DNA from: Akkermansia sp.
GTDB taxonomy: Bacteria; Verrucomicrobiota; Verrucomicrobiia; Verrucomicrobiales; Akkermansiaceae
Length of the DNA: 64,000 nt
Assembly (NCBI GenBank): GCA_017398765.1
Contig: JAFQEY010000085.1
Location: 1 to 64,000 of the forward strand
Reading direction: 5' to 3'
Below the pieces are notes generated by a model. The model searched no databases, was not told the origin of the DNA, and saw only the letters and a list, made by a program, of their open reading frames with translations. This document shows, piece after piece, positions 1 through 9,017 of this stretch. Within the stretch, counting starts at the first letter, position 1, and each line of letters opens with the position of its first letter. The position numbers were made by a program, and so were the translations under genes.

Positions 1-160
1 AAACAAAGGAAGCTTTATATATGTATATATAGGAGTTATTGACGTTAAAATATGTCATTTTGGGCATGTTTATTATTATTGATATATACAGCCTGCATTA
101 TGACATTATGAAGCGTCATATTTGCCAATGCGTTTGCCCTGTTCCCTTCCCCAAGTCGAC

Positions 161-190
161 TTGACATCCTTAACCCTTGTGTGGTAGAAT
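161..190 (+). promoter_or_regulatory. Sigma70-type promoter of the restriction-modification pair
   Basis: TTGACA at 161-166, an 18-bp spacer and TAGAAT at 185-190. The start codon of the methyltransferase lies 12 bp after the -10, so the mRNA leader would be only a few bases. The 160 bases before it are AT-rich and contain no gene I can support. Confidence 0.7.
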
Positions 191-202
191 CCGGTCGTTT
201 TT

Positions 203-1210
203 ATGGCACACCTGAAGTTCATAGACTTGTTTGCGGGTATTGGTGGCATCAGGCTCCCTTTTGATGAATTGGGAGACGAGAATGTCTTTGCTTCGGAGTT
301 CAATGAACCCGCCTGCGATACCTATGAGGCGAACTTCGGGCATCGTCCATCAGGGGACATCACCAAGATAGCGGCAAGTGACATTCCGCCGCATGACTTG
401 CTTTTGGCAGGCTTCCCTTGTCAGGCATTCAGCATTATGGGACTTGGAAAAGGGTTTGCCGATACAAGAGGGACTATGTTTTTTGAAATTGAGCGTATCC
501 TTAAGTATCACCGTCCGCAAGTGGTATTTCTGGAAAATGTGAAGCAACTTGTCACCCATGATAAGGGGCGGACATTTCAGGTGATAATTTCATCCCTCAT
601 GGCTCTTGGGTATCATTTGCATTGGAAAGTGCTCAATGCTCTTGATTTCGGACTTCCTCAAAAGAGGGAGAGAATTATTATAGTGGGGTTTCAGGATGAG
701 AGGGCAGCATACCACTTTGATTTTAATTTCCCCAAAAAAACATACAATTTGGCAGACATTTTGGAAGATGATTCCGAGGTTGCCCCCTCTCTGTTTGCCT
801 CTGAAATGATTCGCCATAAGAGAAAAGAGCGGGTGAAAGACAAGGAGGTATTCTATCCCTCCATTTGGCATGAGAACAAGTCCGGCAACATCTCTGTATT
901 GAATCACGCCTGTGCCTTACGAACAGGTGCGTCATACAACTATCTGCTTGTGAATGGAATCCGCCGCCCCTCTTCGCGAGAATTGCTCCGAATTCAAGGT
1001 TTTCCTGACAGTTATAAAATCGTGGTATCCCATCAGGAAATCAGAAAACAAACTGGTAATAGTGTTCCGGTGCCCATGATTCGTGCCGTTGCAAAAAAAA
1101 TACACTATGCTCTTGACCGAGCAGAAACAGAAAGAATAAAGAATGGACAATACTTTCAGCAACCCGAGATTGAGAGATTCAGGGAGACGCATCAGCCGCT
1201 CTCCCTATAA
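203..1210 (+). CDS. C5 cytosine DNA methyltransferase (type II modification enzyme)
   Basis: Transfers a methyl group from SAM to carbon 5 of cytosine in a specific DNA site, protecting host DNA from the partner nuclease. Visible motifs, in order: I (FAGIGG, residues 10-15), IV with the catalytic Cys73 (GFPCQAFS), VI (ENVKQL), VIII (QKRERI), IX region (RPSSRELLRIQGFP) and X (QTGNSVPVPM). The length of 335 aa is normal for a small Dcm-type enzyme. The start is the first ATG after a clear promoter. The region has visibly lower GC than the genes to its right, which suggests acquisition. The next ORF overlaps its 3' end by 68 bp and is probably the cognate nuclease. The target sequence cannot be read from the protein. 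Confidence 0.95.
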   Translation: MAHLKFIDLFAGIGGIRLPFDELGDENVFASEFNEPACDTYEANFGHRPSGDITKIAASDIPPHDLLLAGFPCQAFSIMGLGKGFADTRGTMFFEIERILKYHRPQVVFLENVKQLVTHDKGRTFQVIISSLMALGYHLHWKVLNALDFGLPQKRERIIIVGFQDERAAYHFDFNFPKKTYNLADILEDDSEVAPSLFASEMIRHKRKERVKDKEVFYPSIWHENKSGNISVLNHACALRTGASYNYLLVNGIRRPSSRELLRIQGFPDSYKIVVSHQEIRKQTGNSVPVPMIRAVAKKIHYALDRAETERIKNGQYFQQPEIERFRETHQPLSL

Positions 1211-1886
1211 CCTCAACGAAATCCCCAATGACCTTATAGTCAAATTAGGTGGATACCTTGTATACCTGATTTACGCAGGCAGAAGAGACATCACAGGTGA
1301 TGACTTTGGTGATGCTTTTGCCTATGCTCTCAATGGCAATCATTTGGCAAGCCCTTTGGGGATAGCCGATGTAGAACTTGACAGATTGGCATGGTCAGCA
1401 AAAACAGTCAAGCAAAGCAGCCCGTTCAATGCAAAGACTGTTCGCTTGATTTCAGGAAGATGCTCTCCTGATTATTCTTATGGTATAACAGACCCTCATG
1501 AAGATGTGCAAAAAACAGGCACAGCAGTCCTGAACATCTGGAATGAACGAGTAAACATTGCACAAGACAATTATGCAGCGGTGCGAACAGCCATCCTCAT
1601 TCGTAGTTATGACCTGCTGTCCTATGTGCTCTTTGAGGAAGAGAATCACAGATACAGGACATCGGACTACACATGGACTACTAACAAAAACGGAAATCTG
1701 ATTGGCGTCTCAAAAGAAACTGGTGAACAATGTTTTACATGGCAGCCTCACGGTTCACAGTTTACTATCCACACATCTGTCCCCGAGTCAGCCAGGAGGT
1801 TCCGGTTGAAGCAACCACCTTCCATTGATGTTTGTGGTGTGCTCAAAGATCTCAATTTTGATGATTCATGGATTTCTATCTACTGA
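1143..1886 (+). CDS. Putative type II restriction endonuclease
   Basis: 247-aa protein whose start lies inside the methyltransferase gene (68-bp overlap, different frame), the usual arrangement of a compact type II pair. I do not recognise the exact nuclease family. A segment around residues 73-90 (GIADVELDRLAWSAKTVK) has the spacing of a PD-(D/E)XK-like active site, with Asp76 and Lys88 as candidate catalytic residues. Codon use and low GC match the methyltransferase and not the downstream genes. No later in-frame ATG exists near the front, which supports the overlapping start. The function rests mainly on linkage; it could be another small accessory protein of the modification gene. Confidence 0.65.
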   Translation: MDNTFSNPRLRDSGRRISRSPYNLNEIPNDLIVKLGGYLVYLIYAGRRDITGDDFGDAFAYALNGNHLASPLGIADVELDRLAWSAKTVKQSSPFNAKTVRLISGRCSPDYSYGITDPHEDVQKTGTAVLNIWNERVNIAQDNYAAVRTAILIRSYDLLSYVLFEEENHRYRTSDYTWTTNKNGNLIGVSKETGEQCFTWQPHGSQFTIHTSVPESARRFRLKQPPSIDVCGVLKDLNFDDSWISIY

Positions 1887-1910
1887 TTCATAGATAATAG
1901 CATACCAATA

Positions 1911-1948
1911 AGCCCCGCGCCATTGATGGTAAGCGGGGCTTTTCTTTT
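1911..1948 (+). terminator. Rho-independent terminator after the restriction-modification pair
   Basis: AGCCCCGC (1911-1918) pairs with GCGGGGCT (1933-1940) and is followed by TTTCTTTT. It closes the restriction-modification transcript. Confidence 0.8.
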
Positions 1949-2263
1949 CCGAACAAGCACCGTTCAAGAGGTATTTACCGCCATGGATTGAGCATTTTCA
2001 TACAATCAATGCTGTGGATGTATGCTGGAGCAAGCGGAATGCTTGTCCCTGGTGCTTGAGCTCTTCCGCCCCGTTGTCGGTATTTGGAGTTAATTGTAAC
2101 TTTTGCTTATGCTGAGGCATTTGCTGTGTCGATGGTGTGTGATTATTTGAAGGAGTGTAAACGCCTTTACTGTCAGTGATTATTTCCGCTTTTAGGGGGG
2201 GCATGAAGAGAATCAGGCCGCGGCAGCGTTGACTCTGTGCCGAAAAGAGGGCAAGCTGTTGTC
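1949..2263. other. Intergenic region without a supported gene
   Basis: About 315 bases between the restriction-modification terminator and the phage-type genes. Composition shifts here from AT-rich to GC-rich. I see no convincing ORF, RNA or attachment-site repeat. Confidence 0.5.
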
Positions 2264-3493
2264 ATGGCAATACAAATCAAAGAATGGGGTATGCTATCAT
2301 ACCCCGGGCGTGGGGTGCAGGTGCCTTTGCAGGGCATCGCCGGTATGGATGAATCGGCAGCGCGGCTGGGGCGTGTCATTGAGGGCGCGGCGCAGCTGGG
2401 TGCACAGTTGGCAGAGCAGCAGGAAACGGTCACAACGGCAGGAAATCTGGCGGAGTTTGCCGGGCGCCTGAGGCAGGTGGAGGATGAAGCACGCGCGGAA
2501 ATTGATATGCAGAATGTCCGAGATTGGAAGTATGCATGGAATCAGGCAACGGAGGCGCGGCTGGCAGAAGCGGTGGATGAGCTTCCGCGTGAATCCCGCG
2601 CAGCGGGCAGGCATCTGGCGGCGGTGTATAGTGCGCAGGCTTCTGCAACGGCAAAACGCGATTATGAGCTGGGCAGAATCGGCCTGGCGCGTCACCGCTG
2701 GCAGGCGCGTGTGGATGAAGCGGTGGAGCGCGGTGATGCTGAGGAGGCGGAACGCTGGCTCCGAGCCGGGGAGGGGCTGTTCGTGCCGATTGATGAGGTG
2801 GAGGATCGCTCGAAAAAGGCACGTAGTAAGAGTGTTTTGAATCAGTGGAAGGCTGCTTTTCTGCAAAATGCACCGGAGACTCTGGCGGCTTTGCAGCGTG
2901 AGGATGCCCGGTTGCCACAGGAGCCGGCTGACAGGGAAGCTCTGCTGGCTATACGCGAATCTCAGTTTCGCGCCGTGAGCCGCGAGGTGGCAGAAGAGAT
3001 GAGCCGGGCGGCGGAGCAGGGGCAGCAACCACCGGCGACTGTGCTGCAAAAAGCTGCTGCCGCCGGTGTGCTGACGCCGCAGCAGGCGGAATCAGCCGGG
3101 CGGTTTGTGGAGCTTTCCGGGCAGGTGCCTGCTGCGGTGTGGAATTTGCGGGTGGATGAGTGCCCGGATGATGAGGATGCGGAAATGCGGCTGAAGCTGG
3201 ACATTCTGTCGGCGGCAGTTCCTACGGCTGAAAAAAGGACTTTGTTACAGCGGCTGAGGCGCAATAGGGAGGTGCCGGTGTCTGCTCGTGGGGGAATCAG
3301 TCGCCGTTTGTGGAATCTGTATCTGAGCGGAAGTTTTGGTTGCCCGGAGGATGCGGAGGCATGCCATCATCTGGCTCGCTTGCAGGCTCAGGTGCCGGAG
3401 CTGCTGCGCCGGGGGAATGCCCGTGAGACGGAGCGTTGGCTGGAGCGTGTCTCCCCCAATGAGGAAACTTGGATTTGTTATCAACCCAACTGA
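2264..3493 (+). CDS. Unknown phage-associated coiled-coil protein
   Basis: About 409 aa, rich in Ala, Glu, Arg and Gln with long helical stretches (for example residues 40-200), and no signal peptide or membrane segment. I chose ATG 2264, which has a GAGGG about 12 bp upstream; a GTG at 2237 is in frame. It sits 13 bp before a 1836-aa protein that overlaps a terminase gene, so it is probably part of the same phage-derived unit. The helical, Ala/Arg-rich make-up resembles internal virion or scaffold-like proteins, but I recognise no family. GC matches the host, so the unit is not a recent arrival. Confidence 0.6.
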   Translation: MAIQIKEWGMLSYPGRGVQVPLQGIAGMDESAARLGRVIEGAAQLGAQLAEQQETVTTAGNLAEFAGRLRQVEDEARAEIDMQNVRDWKYAWNQATEARLAEAVDELPRESRAAGRHLAAVYSAQASATAKRDYELGRIGLARHRWQARVDEAVERGDAEEAERWLRAGEGLFVPIDEVEDRSKKARSKSVLNQWKAAFLQNAPETLAALQREDARLPQEPADREALLAIRESQFRAVSREVAEEMSRAAEQGQQPPATVLQKAAAAGVLTPQQAESAGRFVELSGQVPAAVWNLRVDECPDDEDAEMRLKLDILSAAVPTAEKRTLLQRLRRNREVPVSARGGISRRLWNLYLSGSFGCPEDAEACHHLARLQAQVPELLRRGNARETERWLERVSPNEETWICYQPN

Positions 3494-3506
3494 AAAAATG
3501 TGACCT

Positions 3507-6500
3507 ATGAATACAATTACAGCAATGGAACAGAAGGAAACGGTGCTGAATGCACCGCAGAATAAGCAAGCTCAGGAAACGGAATCCCCCCTGCCTGATA
3601 CGGTTTTGTGGGTGAATTGGGAAATCCCGACCCCGCCGCCCCCGGGTGATTCCCGCCCTGATACGCCGGAGCGGGAGACTCCGGAGGCTGAGCCGGATGC
3701 TTTGCCGGGAGAGGTTAAAGCTCTGGCTCCGCCGCCTGCCCCGCAGGAAACGGTGAGTTGGTATCAGGTGGAGCGCGGGAAGTACTGGAACCGCATTCTG
3801 ACGGCTGATCCGGATACGATACCGCAGGATATCAGAGCCGCAGCCGGAGCGGAGGATGAAACCCAATCCCCGGAGGAGCGGGAGTACCACTTGCTGCGCA
3901 CGGTTAATCGTTCCTGGGCTGCGGATCATCTGGGGTACACGCGTGAGCAGGTGCGTGCGGACTGGGGTAATATCCGCCGTGAGTTGGCAGACAGATTAGG
4001 AGTTGCCGGTAATGAGCAGGAGGTGTTCACCTCTCTCTCCTTGCGCGCGCAGGAAGCTCCGCTGCGTGAGCTTGCCCGCTCTGCCTATGAGCAGGAATAC
4101 CTGCGGGTGCTGGAGGGCAGGGAGGATGCACCGCCGGATGCGGCAGAGGAACGCTCCCTCCATGGTGATGCCCGACTGGGGGAAATTCGCCGCATGGCGC
4201 GAGCCGCTGCGGAAGCGGACCGGGAGGAATGTATGCAGCATGCGGATGCCCTGCAGCATGTGGTGCGGACATTCTCCCAAATGGAGCGGGGACCGGTGCA
4301 GCAGGTGCGTGCTGTTTGGAACAGTCCGCAGTTCCTGCAGGCGGTAGATGAATTGGCAGAGTTGCCTGCGGAAAAACGAGCAGTGCTTTACCGGGTGGTG
4401 CAGGCGGAGTGGAAGAAGAACGGTTATACGCCCCTGCCGGAACCGCTGCCGGTGGCTATGCTGCACAGTATGGTGCGCGGTGGGGTGAATATGAGCCTGG
4501 ATGTGGGGCAGGCTCTTGGTAATGTGGCGGTGGCGCAGCTGGGGCAGCTGGGCGAGAGCCTGGGGGTGTCGGCTCTGAGCCGGTTCAGTGAGTGCCAGGA
4601 TAAACGCTTGCAGATGCTGGAGGAGCTGCGGCGCGTGGCTCAGCAGGAGGTAATTCCCATACACCCGGGGCAGGATGCCTCGTTTGCTGAGGAGCTGTTG
4701 GTGGATATGGCGGGCGCGGTGCCGGGGGTTGCCCTGGCGTTTGCCGGGGCACCGGGTGTCTCTCTGCTGGCGGCAGCGTCTGCCGGGGCCTCTGTGGCAG
4801 ATGCTCGGCAGCGTGCACCGGAGGGCAGCCAGAAGCTGCAAACGGCGGCCGGTTGTCTGGCGGGGGCTACGCAGGCGGCTATCTTCAGGGGAATGTCCGG
4901 TTTGGGGCAGCGTCTTATCAGCCGTACTATCAACCGCTTTGCCGGCAGTGTGGGGCAGGGTGCCAGGAAATATGCTCTGGCAGCGTTGCAGGCTGGGGCG
5001 CAATTCACGCAGCATACCGTTAATCTGCTGTTGGCGGGCAAGGCGGTACAGGCGGCGGAGTTGGGGTTGCAGGAGCTTGCTGCCCGGGCGGATGAGACGG
5101 CGTCTCACATTGATTGGGCGGCTTATGGTGATAATTTGCTTGATGTTGAGACCAATATCCGCGAGGCGGCCATGAATCTGCCCTTCGTGCTTATTGCCGG
5201 GGGAAAGGCTGCCTTGCACCATTTCCGGTCACCGCGTACGGTTCTGGGGGACGGTCACCGGTTGGATGCCTGGGGGGTAGACCCGGCAATGAAGGAGCGT
5301 GTGATGAATGCGCCTACCTTGCAGCAGCAGAGCGAGCTGCTGCGGGAGGCTCTGCGCAGCAGTAAGTGCTGGTCCGGTGCCGGTTTCCTTTCGGAGATAG
5401 CGGCAAAAAGTTTGCGCCTGCTGCAAACAAAGGATTTGCACCTCTTTGATAACGAACAGGTGGTGGCGCAGTTCCTCTCTCACCCCGGTGAGCAGTCTGT
5501 CTTGTCCGGGTTGCTGCGCAGGAGCGCGGAGCCCGGCAATGGTGCGGCTGCTGTGCCTGAGCCTCCGCATGCGCATCTGCGACCGCGTAAGGGGCTGCCG
5601 GCGGGGAAAGCCCCCTGGCTCAATGCTATGATGCAGAGCTGGCTGGTGAAAGCGGGCATGCTTCCCGGACAACACATAAACGGTAGAGCTGTGAATCTGA
5701 CAGACTCCCCTGCGGGCAGGCAGTCGGAATTATCACCCCTGCTGCACCAGAAGGGGTATTATCTGCCGCAGGCAGAGAGGATTCGGCGCGGTAAGCTGGC
5801 TGAGTTGGTGCATGCTGTGGAGCAGATATCCTATAGATTCCTGCTCAATACCTACACCATTGATACGCTGCACCGCAGCTTCGCCTCGGAAAAACAGGCG
5901 CAGGAGCGCACGGAGACACTGCGCCGCCGGATTCCGGAGCTGGCGGCGAGGGCAGTTCTGCAATGTGTTTTGGAGGGAAATCAGGCTGCGGCCAACAGCT
6001 CGCTCAAGTCTCATTTCAGTGAGTTTTACGGGAAACGCCGCTTCAATTCCATCCGTGAACCGTGGTTGCAGAAGGCTTCTTCCGCCCATTTCCGGGAGAT
6101 GGTCGACATGGTGGATAGCTCTCAGCGTATTCCCCGCCGCTACCCGGAAGAAGCCGGGGAGATGCGGCGGCAGTATCTGGGGCTTACCTCTGCGGTTCGT
6201 GAATTGGCTGAGCTGATTCCGCACATGGAGGATTTTCACACTTTGCTGTCGCGCGGGTATTCCCCTCTGGGTGCTTATGCGGCCATATTGGAGCGTGAAT
6301 TTTCCCTGTCACCGGAGTCACCTGATTGGAAACCGGACGGCTGGGAGGAGCCGCTTTCCCACCCGGCAGAGGCGGCTCTGCAGCAGCAGACGGATGCGAA
6401 TATGAAGAAGATGAAGCAGTATGAGCTGTTGACGGGCAGAAAAGCGGAAATGGTCACCAAAAGCTCCGGTGAGCAGCTTTGGCGGATTCGCCGGCCGGAT

Positions 6501-9017
6501 GGTACACCCACCCGCTGGCATGAGTCTGCGGAGCACGTGGCCAATGATATGGCTTATGTATACACGCTGCGGCTGGGGATGCCGTATGCCAAGGATGTGT
6601 ATGCCGCGCGGCTGGCGGAAAATATGCGGGTAAACGGGGTGGATTTTGCCGGCCTGCTGACACCGCAGCGGCGCCGTATCAGCACGCATGATGCGCTGGG
6701 GTGTATAGCACTTCAGGATTTGCATGAGCAGTGGCTGGGGAATGCGGCGGTTATGCAGCCCGGTCTGGGGTATCACCGCCGGGAGTTCCCCGGTCTGTTC
6801 GCCGGACTGCAGTATGACGGCGTAGCTGCGATGCTGCGGCCCGGGGAGAAAAACGAGCCGCCACGGCATTACCTGTTGGACCCGAAACGGACGGTCAACC
6901 CGCTCAATCTGATGTTTGCCCGCGCTCAGGTGTATTGGCAGAGAATGCTGGATTCCTCTACCATCTCTCCCGCGGAGGCTGCGGAGTTCCTGGAGAAGCA
7001 GGGAGAAATTTCCCCGCGGCAGCGGCAGGAGTTACTGCGCATGCCGGAGGTGAATCACCGGCTTTACCGCTTGCCTGAGCTGAGGGAAATGACCCGGAAG
7101 CGCCGGCACCGCTATGTGCGCCACCTGCGGGAGCTTCTCCGCAACCGGGAGCATGCCGATTTGCGCTCCGCGCTGGCTGAGCACCTGTCCTATTTCTCTG
7201 TCAACTGTCTGGTGGCAGACATAGAGCGTGCTCCCCTGCCGAATTCGGTAAAAGAATGGATAGCCGCAGCACCGTTCCGTGCTCAGGAGCATGGGGGCTC
7301 TTATCGCCGCCCTGCATTGATTTCCAAAGTTAGAGGGTCGGGAGCCCATGCCCGTGATTCTGAGGAATTCCTGGTACGGTGGATGAATGATAAGGCCTCT
7401 GAGTATCTGCTCAGTCATGGTGAAAGGATAGCGGCGTTGCGTGATGCCTTGCAGGACGAGCATTCCGAGTTGCGCCAATCACCGTTCTATGGGCGGCTTC
7501 GTGAGCTGTGGGAGCCCTCTGATGCTCAGCGCAAGGAGCAGAGCTGGTGTTATCTGCTGGGCGGAGACCGCTATTACTTCCACGCCGGGCAGGAATTGTG
7601 GAATCTGCTGAGAGAACCGAATAAAGCCTGGGAGCGCATGCCTGCTGCTCAACAGGAGTTGCTGCGCCGGGACCTGCTCCCGGTGGTGCGCGAGCACCCG
7701 GCCCCGGGGGTAAGCGCGGATGCCCCGGATGCCTTGGAGCAGAATTTACTGAATCTCCATACGCTCCTGCAGGAAAAACCTCAACTGCGCGAGTTTTCGC
7801 TCAATCCCCGCATGCCGGGTGAAATTCTCCGCCTGCGGACAGACTCCCCACCGATGCCGCAGTCGTCTCGGCAGCATGCGGAGGTTCCGGGCAGGGCAGA
7901 GCTTTTTCGCCGTGCGCCGGAGTTGATGCGGGTGGCCGGTACCCCGGAATCAGTCTCATTGCCGCCGGAGTTGGCAGCAGATGCCCGGGTGATGCCGGCT
8001 CTGCACCTGCTCACAGCCCTGCGGTATCAGGTGGCGGACTACCCGACCGTGACTCCGGAGGGCATTCGTTGGCGTAATCAGTACTATGGCGGTGAATCCG
8101 GTGTTCGCCCTAAGGGAATGACGGAGAACTGGGTGCCTGAGAAACCGCTTGGCGGTTTGCTGGACGCGCTTCAGCGGCTGGAGAGCGGTTTGGCGGAGCA
8201 GGGGAGTGAGCTGGTCGGTGAACAGCTCAAACCGCTTTCCTCTGAATTGGATTTGTCCCCGCTTCAACATGTAACCGTTTACCGCAATGACAGATTCCCG
8301 GCTGTTCAGGTCCGGCTTATGCCGGGGGATTTTGCCTCATCTTCCGTTTGCCGCAGCAGACCTTATGTGGTACACTCTCTGGCGGGTGCGCCGATGGGTA
8401 ATAAAACGGGCTGGCGGCCTCATGATGACGTAAGTAAGGTGTATCAGGATTTGGTGCATTTTGACAGTAATCCGGAACGTGGGCAGTATGACGAGCAGGC
8501 TCACCGGGCCGGCGGATTCTTTGCCATGGTGTTCAACCAGCTTCACACGCGGTTGATGAGTGCTCAGGCTCTGCGCCTTGGCCGGGATGCCGATTTGTCC
8601 AATCGGGAAATCATCATGCATTTGGCTCAGGATACCGGGTATTCAGATAAGCTTGCGGGGGTTGATATCAGTACATTGACCCCGGATGAGGTGGTAACGC
8701 TTTCCCTGTTCCGGCAGCTGCTGGCATACGAATACGGTACTCACCCGGAGGCTGCGGAATCAGAGTTGCTCCGGCTCGGGGCTCGATTCCGCACAGATAA
8801 TGACCTCTTTGAACAGGTGAAGGAAAATGTGCTTGATTCCGGAGAGTATGGCTTGGATCTGATTGATGCGTTGCGTCTGGCAGATGAAAACCTGATCCGC
8901 CGGGAGGACGGTTCGGTTATCCTGAAACACTACAGCCCCAACCCCAAGCCTGATTACCGGAAAACGGACCTCAGCCGCCCCATCACGCAACCGAGAGATT
9001 ATGATGGATATCGCTAA
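3507..9017 (+). CDS. Giant (1836-aa) phage-type protein, possibly polyvalent or internal virion protein
   Basis: Single intact reading frame of 5.5 kb. It has a Pro-rich, low-complexity N-terminus (residues about 15-85), then helical Arg/Glu/Ala-rich regions and a Gly/Ala-rich hydrophobic stretch around residues 395-440 (LVDMAGAVPGVALAFAG) that could insert into a membrane. Long Arg/Leu-rich segments follow to the end. I recognise no catalytic motif. Giant multi-region proteins beside a terminase are typical of phage large polyvalent proteins or ejected internal virion proteins; that assignment is inference from size and context. The stop overlaps the terminase start by 17 bp, implying coupled translation. 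Absence of frameshifts across 5.5 kb argues that the protein is still under selection. Confidence 0.7.
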   Translation: MNTITAMEQKETVLNAPQNKQAQETESPLPDTVLWVNWEIPTPPPPGDSRPDTPERETPEAEPDALPGEVKALAPPPAPQETVSWYQVERGKYWNRILTADPDTIPQDIRAAAGAEDETQSPEEREYHLLRTVNRSWAADHLGYTREQVRADWGNIRRELADRLGVAGNEQEVFTSLSLRAQEAPLRELARSAYEQEYLRVLEGREDAPPDAAEERSLHGDARLGEIRRMARAAAEADREECMQHADALQHVVRTFSQMERGPVQQVRAVWNSPQFLQAVDELAELPAEKRAVLYRVVQAEWKKNGYTPLPEPLPVAMLHSMVRGGVNMSLDVGQALGNVAVAQLGQLGESLGVSALSRFSECQDKRLQMLEELRRVAQQEVIPIHPGQDASFAEELLVDMAGAVPGVALAFAGAPGVSLLAAASAGASVADARQRAPEGSQKLQTAAGCLAGATQAAIFRGMSGLGQRLISRTINRFAGSVGQGARKYALAALQAGAQFTQHTVNLLLAGKAVQAAELGLQELAARADETASHIDWAAYGDNLLDVETNIREAAMNLPFVLIAGGKAALHHFRSPRTVLGDGHRLDAWGVDPAMKERVMNAPTLQQQSELLREALRSSKCWSGAGFLSEIAAKSLRLLQTKDLHLFDNEQVVAQFLSHPGEQSVLSGLLRRSAEPGNGAAAVPEPPHAHLRPRKGLPAGKAPWLNAMMQSWLVKAGMLPGQHINGRAVNLTDSPAGRQSELSPLLHQKGYYLPQAERIRRGKLAELVHAVEQISYRFLLNTYTIDTLHRSFASEKQAQERTETLRRRIPELAARAVLQCVLEGNQAAANSSLKSHFSEFYGKRRFNSIREPWLQKASSAHFREMVDMVDSSQRIPRRYPEEAGEMRRQYLGLTSAVRELAELIPHMEDFHTLLSRGYSPLGAYAAILEREFSLSPESPDWKPDGWEEPLSHPAEAALQQQTDANMKKMKQYELLTGRKAEMVTKSSGEQLWRIRRPDGTPTRWHESAEHVANDMAYVYTLRLGMPYAKDVYAARLAENMRVNGVDFAGLLTPQRRRISTHDALGCIALQDLHEQWLGNAAVMQPGLGYHRREFPGLFAGLQYDGVAAMLRPGEKNEPPRHYLLDPKRTVNPLNLMFARAQVYWQRMLDSSTISPAEAAEFLEKQGEISPRQRQELLRMPEVNHRLYRLPELREMTRKRRHRYVRHLRELLRNREHADLRSALAEHLSYFSVNCLVADIERAPLPNSVKEWIAAAPFRAQEHGGSYRRPALISKVRGSGAHARDSEEFLVRWMNDKASEYLLSHGERIAALRDALQDEHSELRQSPFYGRLRELWEPSDAQRKEQSWCYLLGGDRYYFHAGQELWNLLREPNKAWERMPAAQQELLRRDLLPVVREHPAPGVSADAPDALEQNLLNLHTLLQEKPQLREFSLNPRMPGEILRLRTDSPPMPQSSRQHAEVPGRAELFRRAPELMRVAGTPESVSLPPELAADARVMPALHLLTALRYQVADYPTVTPEGIRWRNQYYGGESGVRPKGMTENWVPEKPLGGLLDALQRLESGLAEQGSELVGEQLKPLSSELDLSPLQHVTVYRNDRFPAVQVRLMPGDFASSSVCRSRPYVVHSLAGAPMGNKTGWRPHDDVSKVYQDLVHFDSNPERGQYDEQAHRAGGFFAMVFNQLHTRLMSAQALRLGRDADLSNREIIMHLAQDTGYSDKLAGVDISTLTPDEVVTLSLFRQLLAYEYGTHPEAAESELLRLGARFRTDNDLFEQVKENVLDSGEYGLDLIDALRLADENLIRREDGSVILKHYSPNPKPDYRKTDLSRPITQPRDYDGYR

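Noticed and set aside
2297-8990. Many 60-400-aa minus-strand frames opposite the phage-type genes
   Set aside because: They are reading-frame shadows of GC-rich plus-strand genes, with Arg/Pro/Gln/His-rich translations and no motifs.
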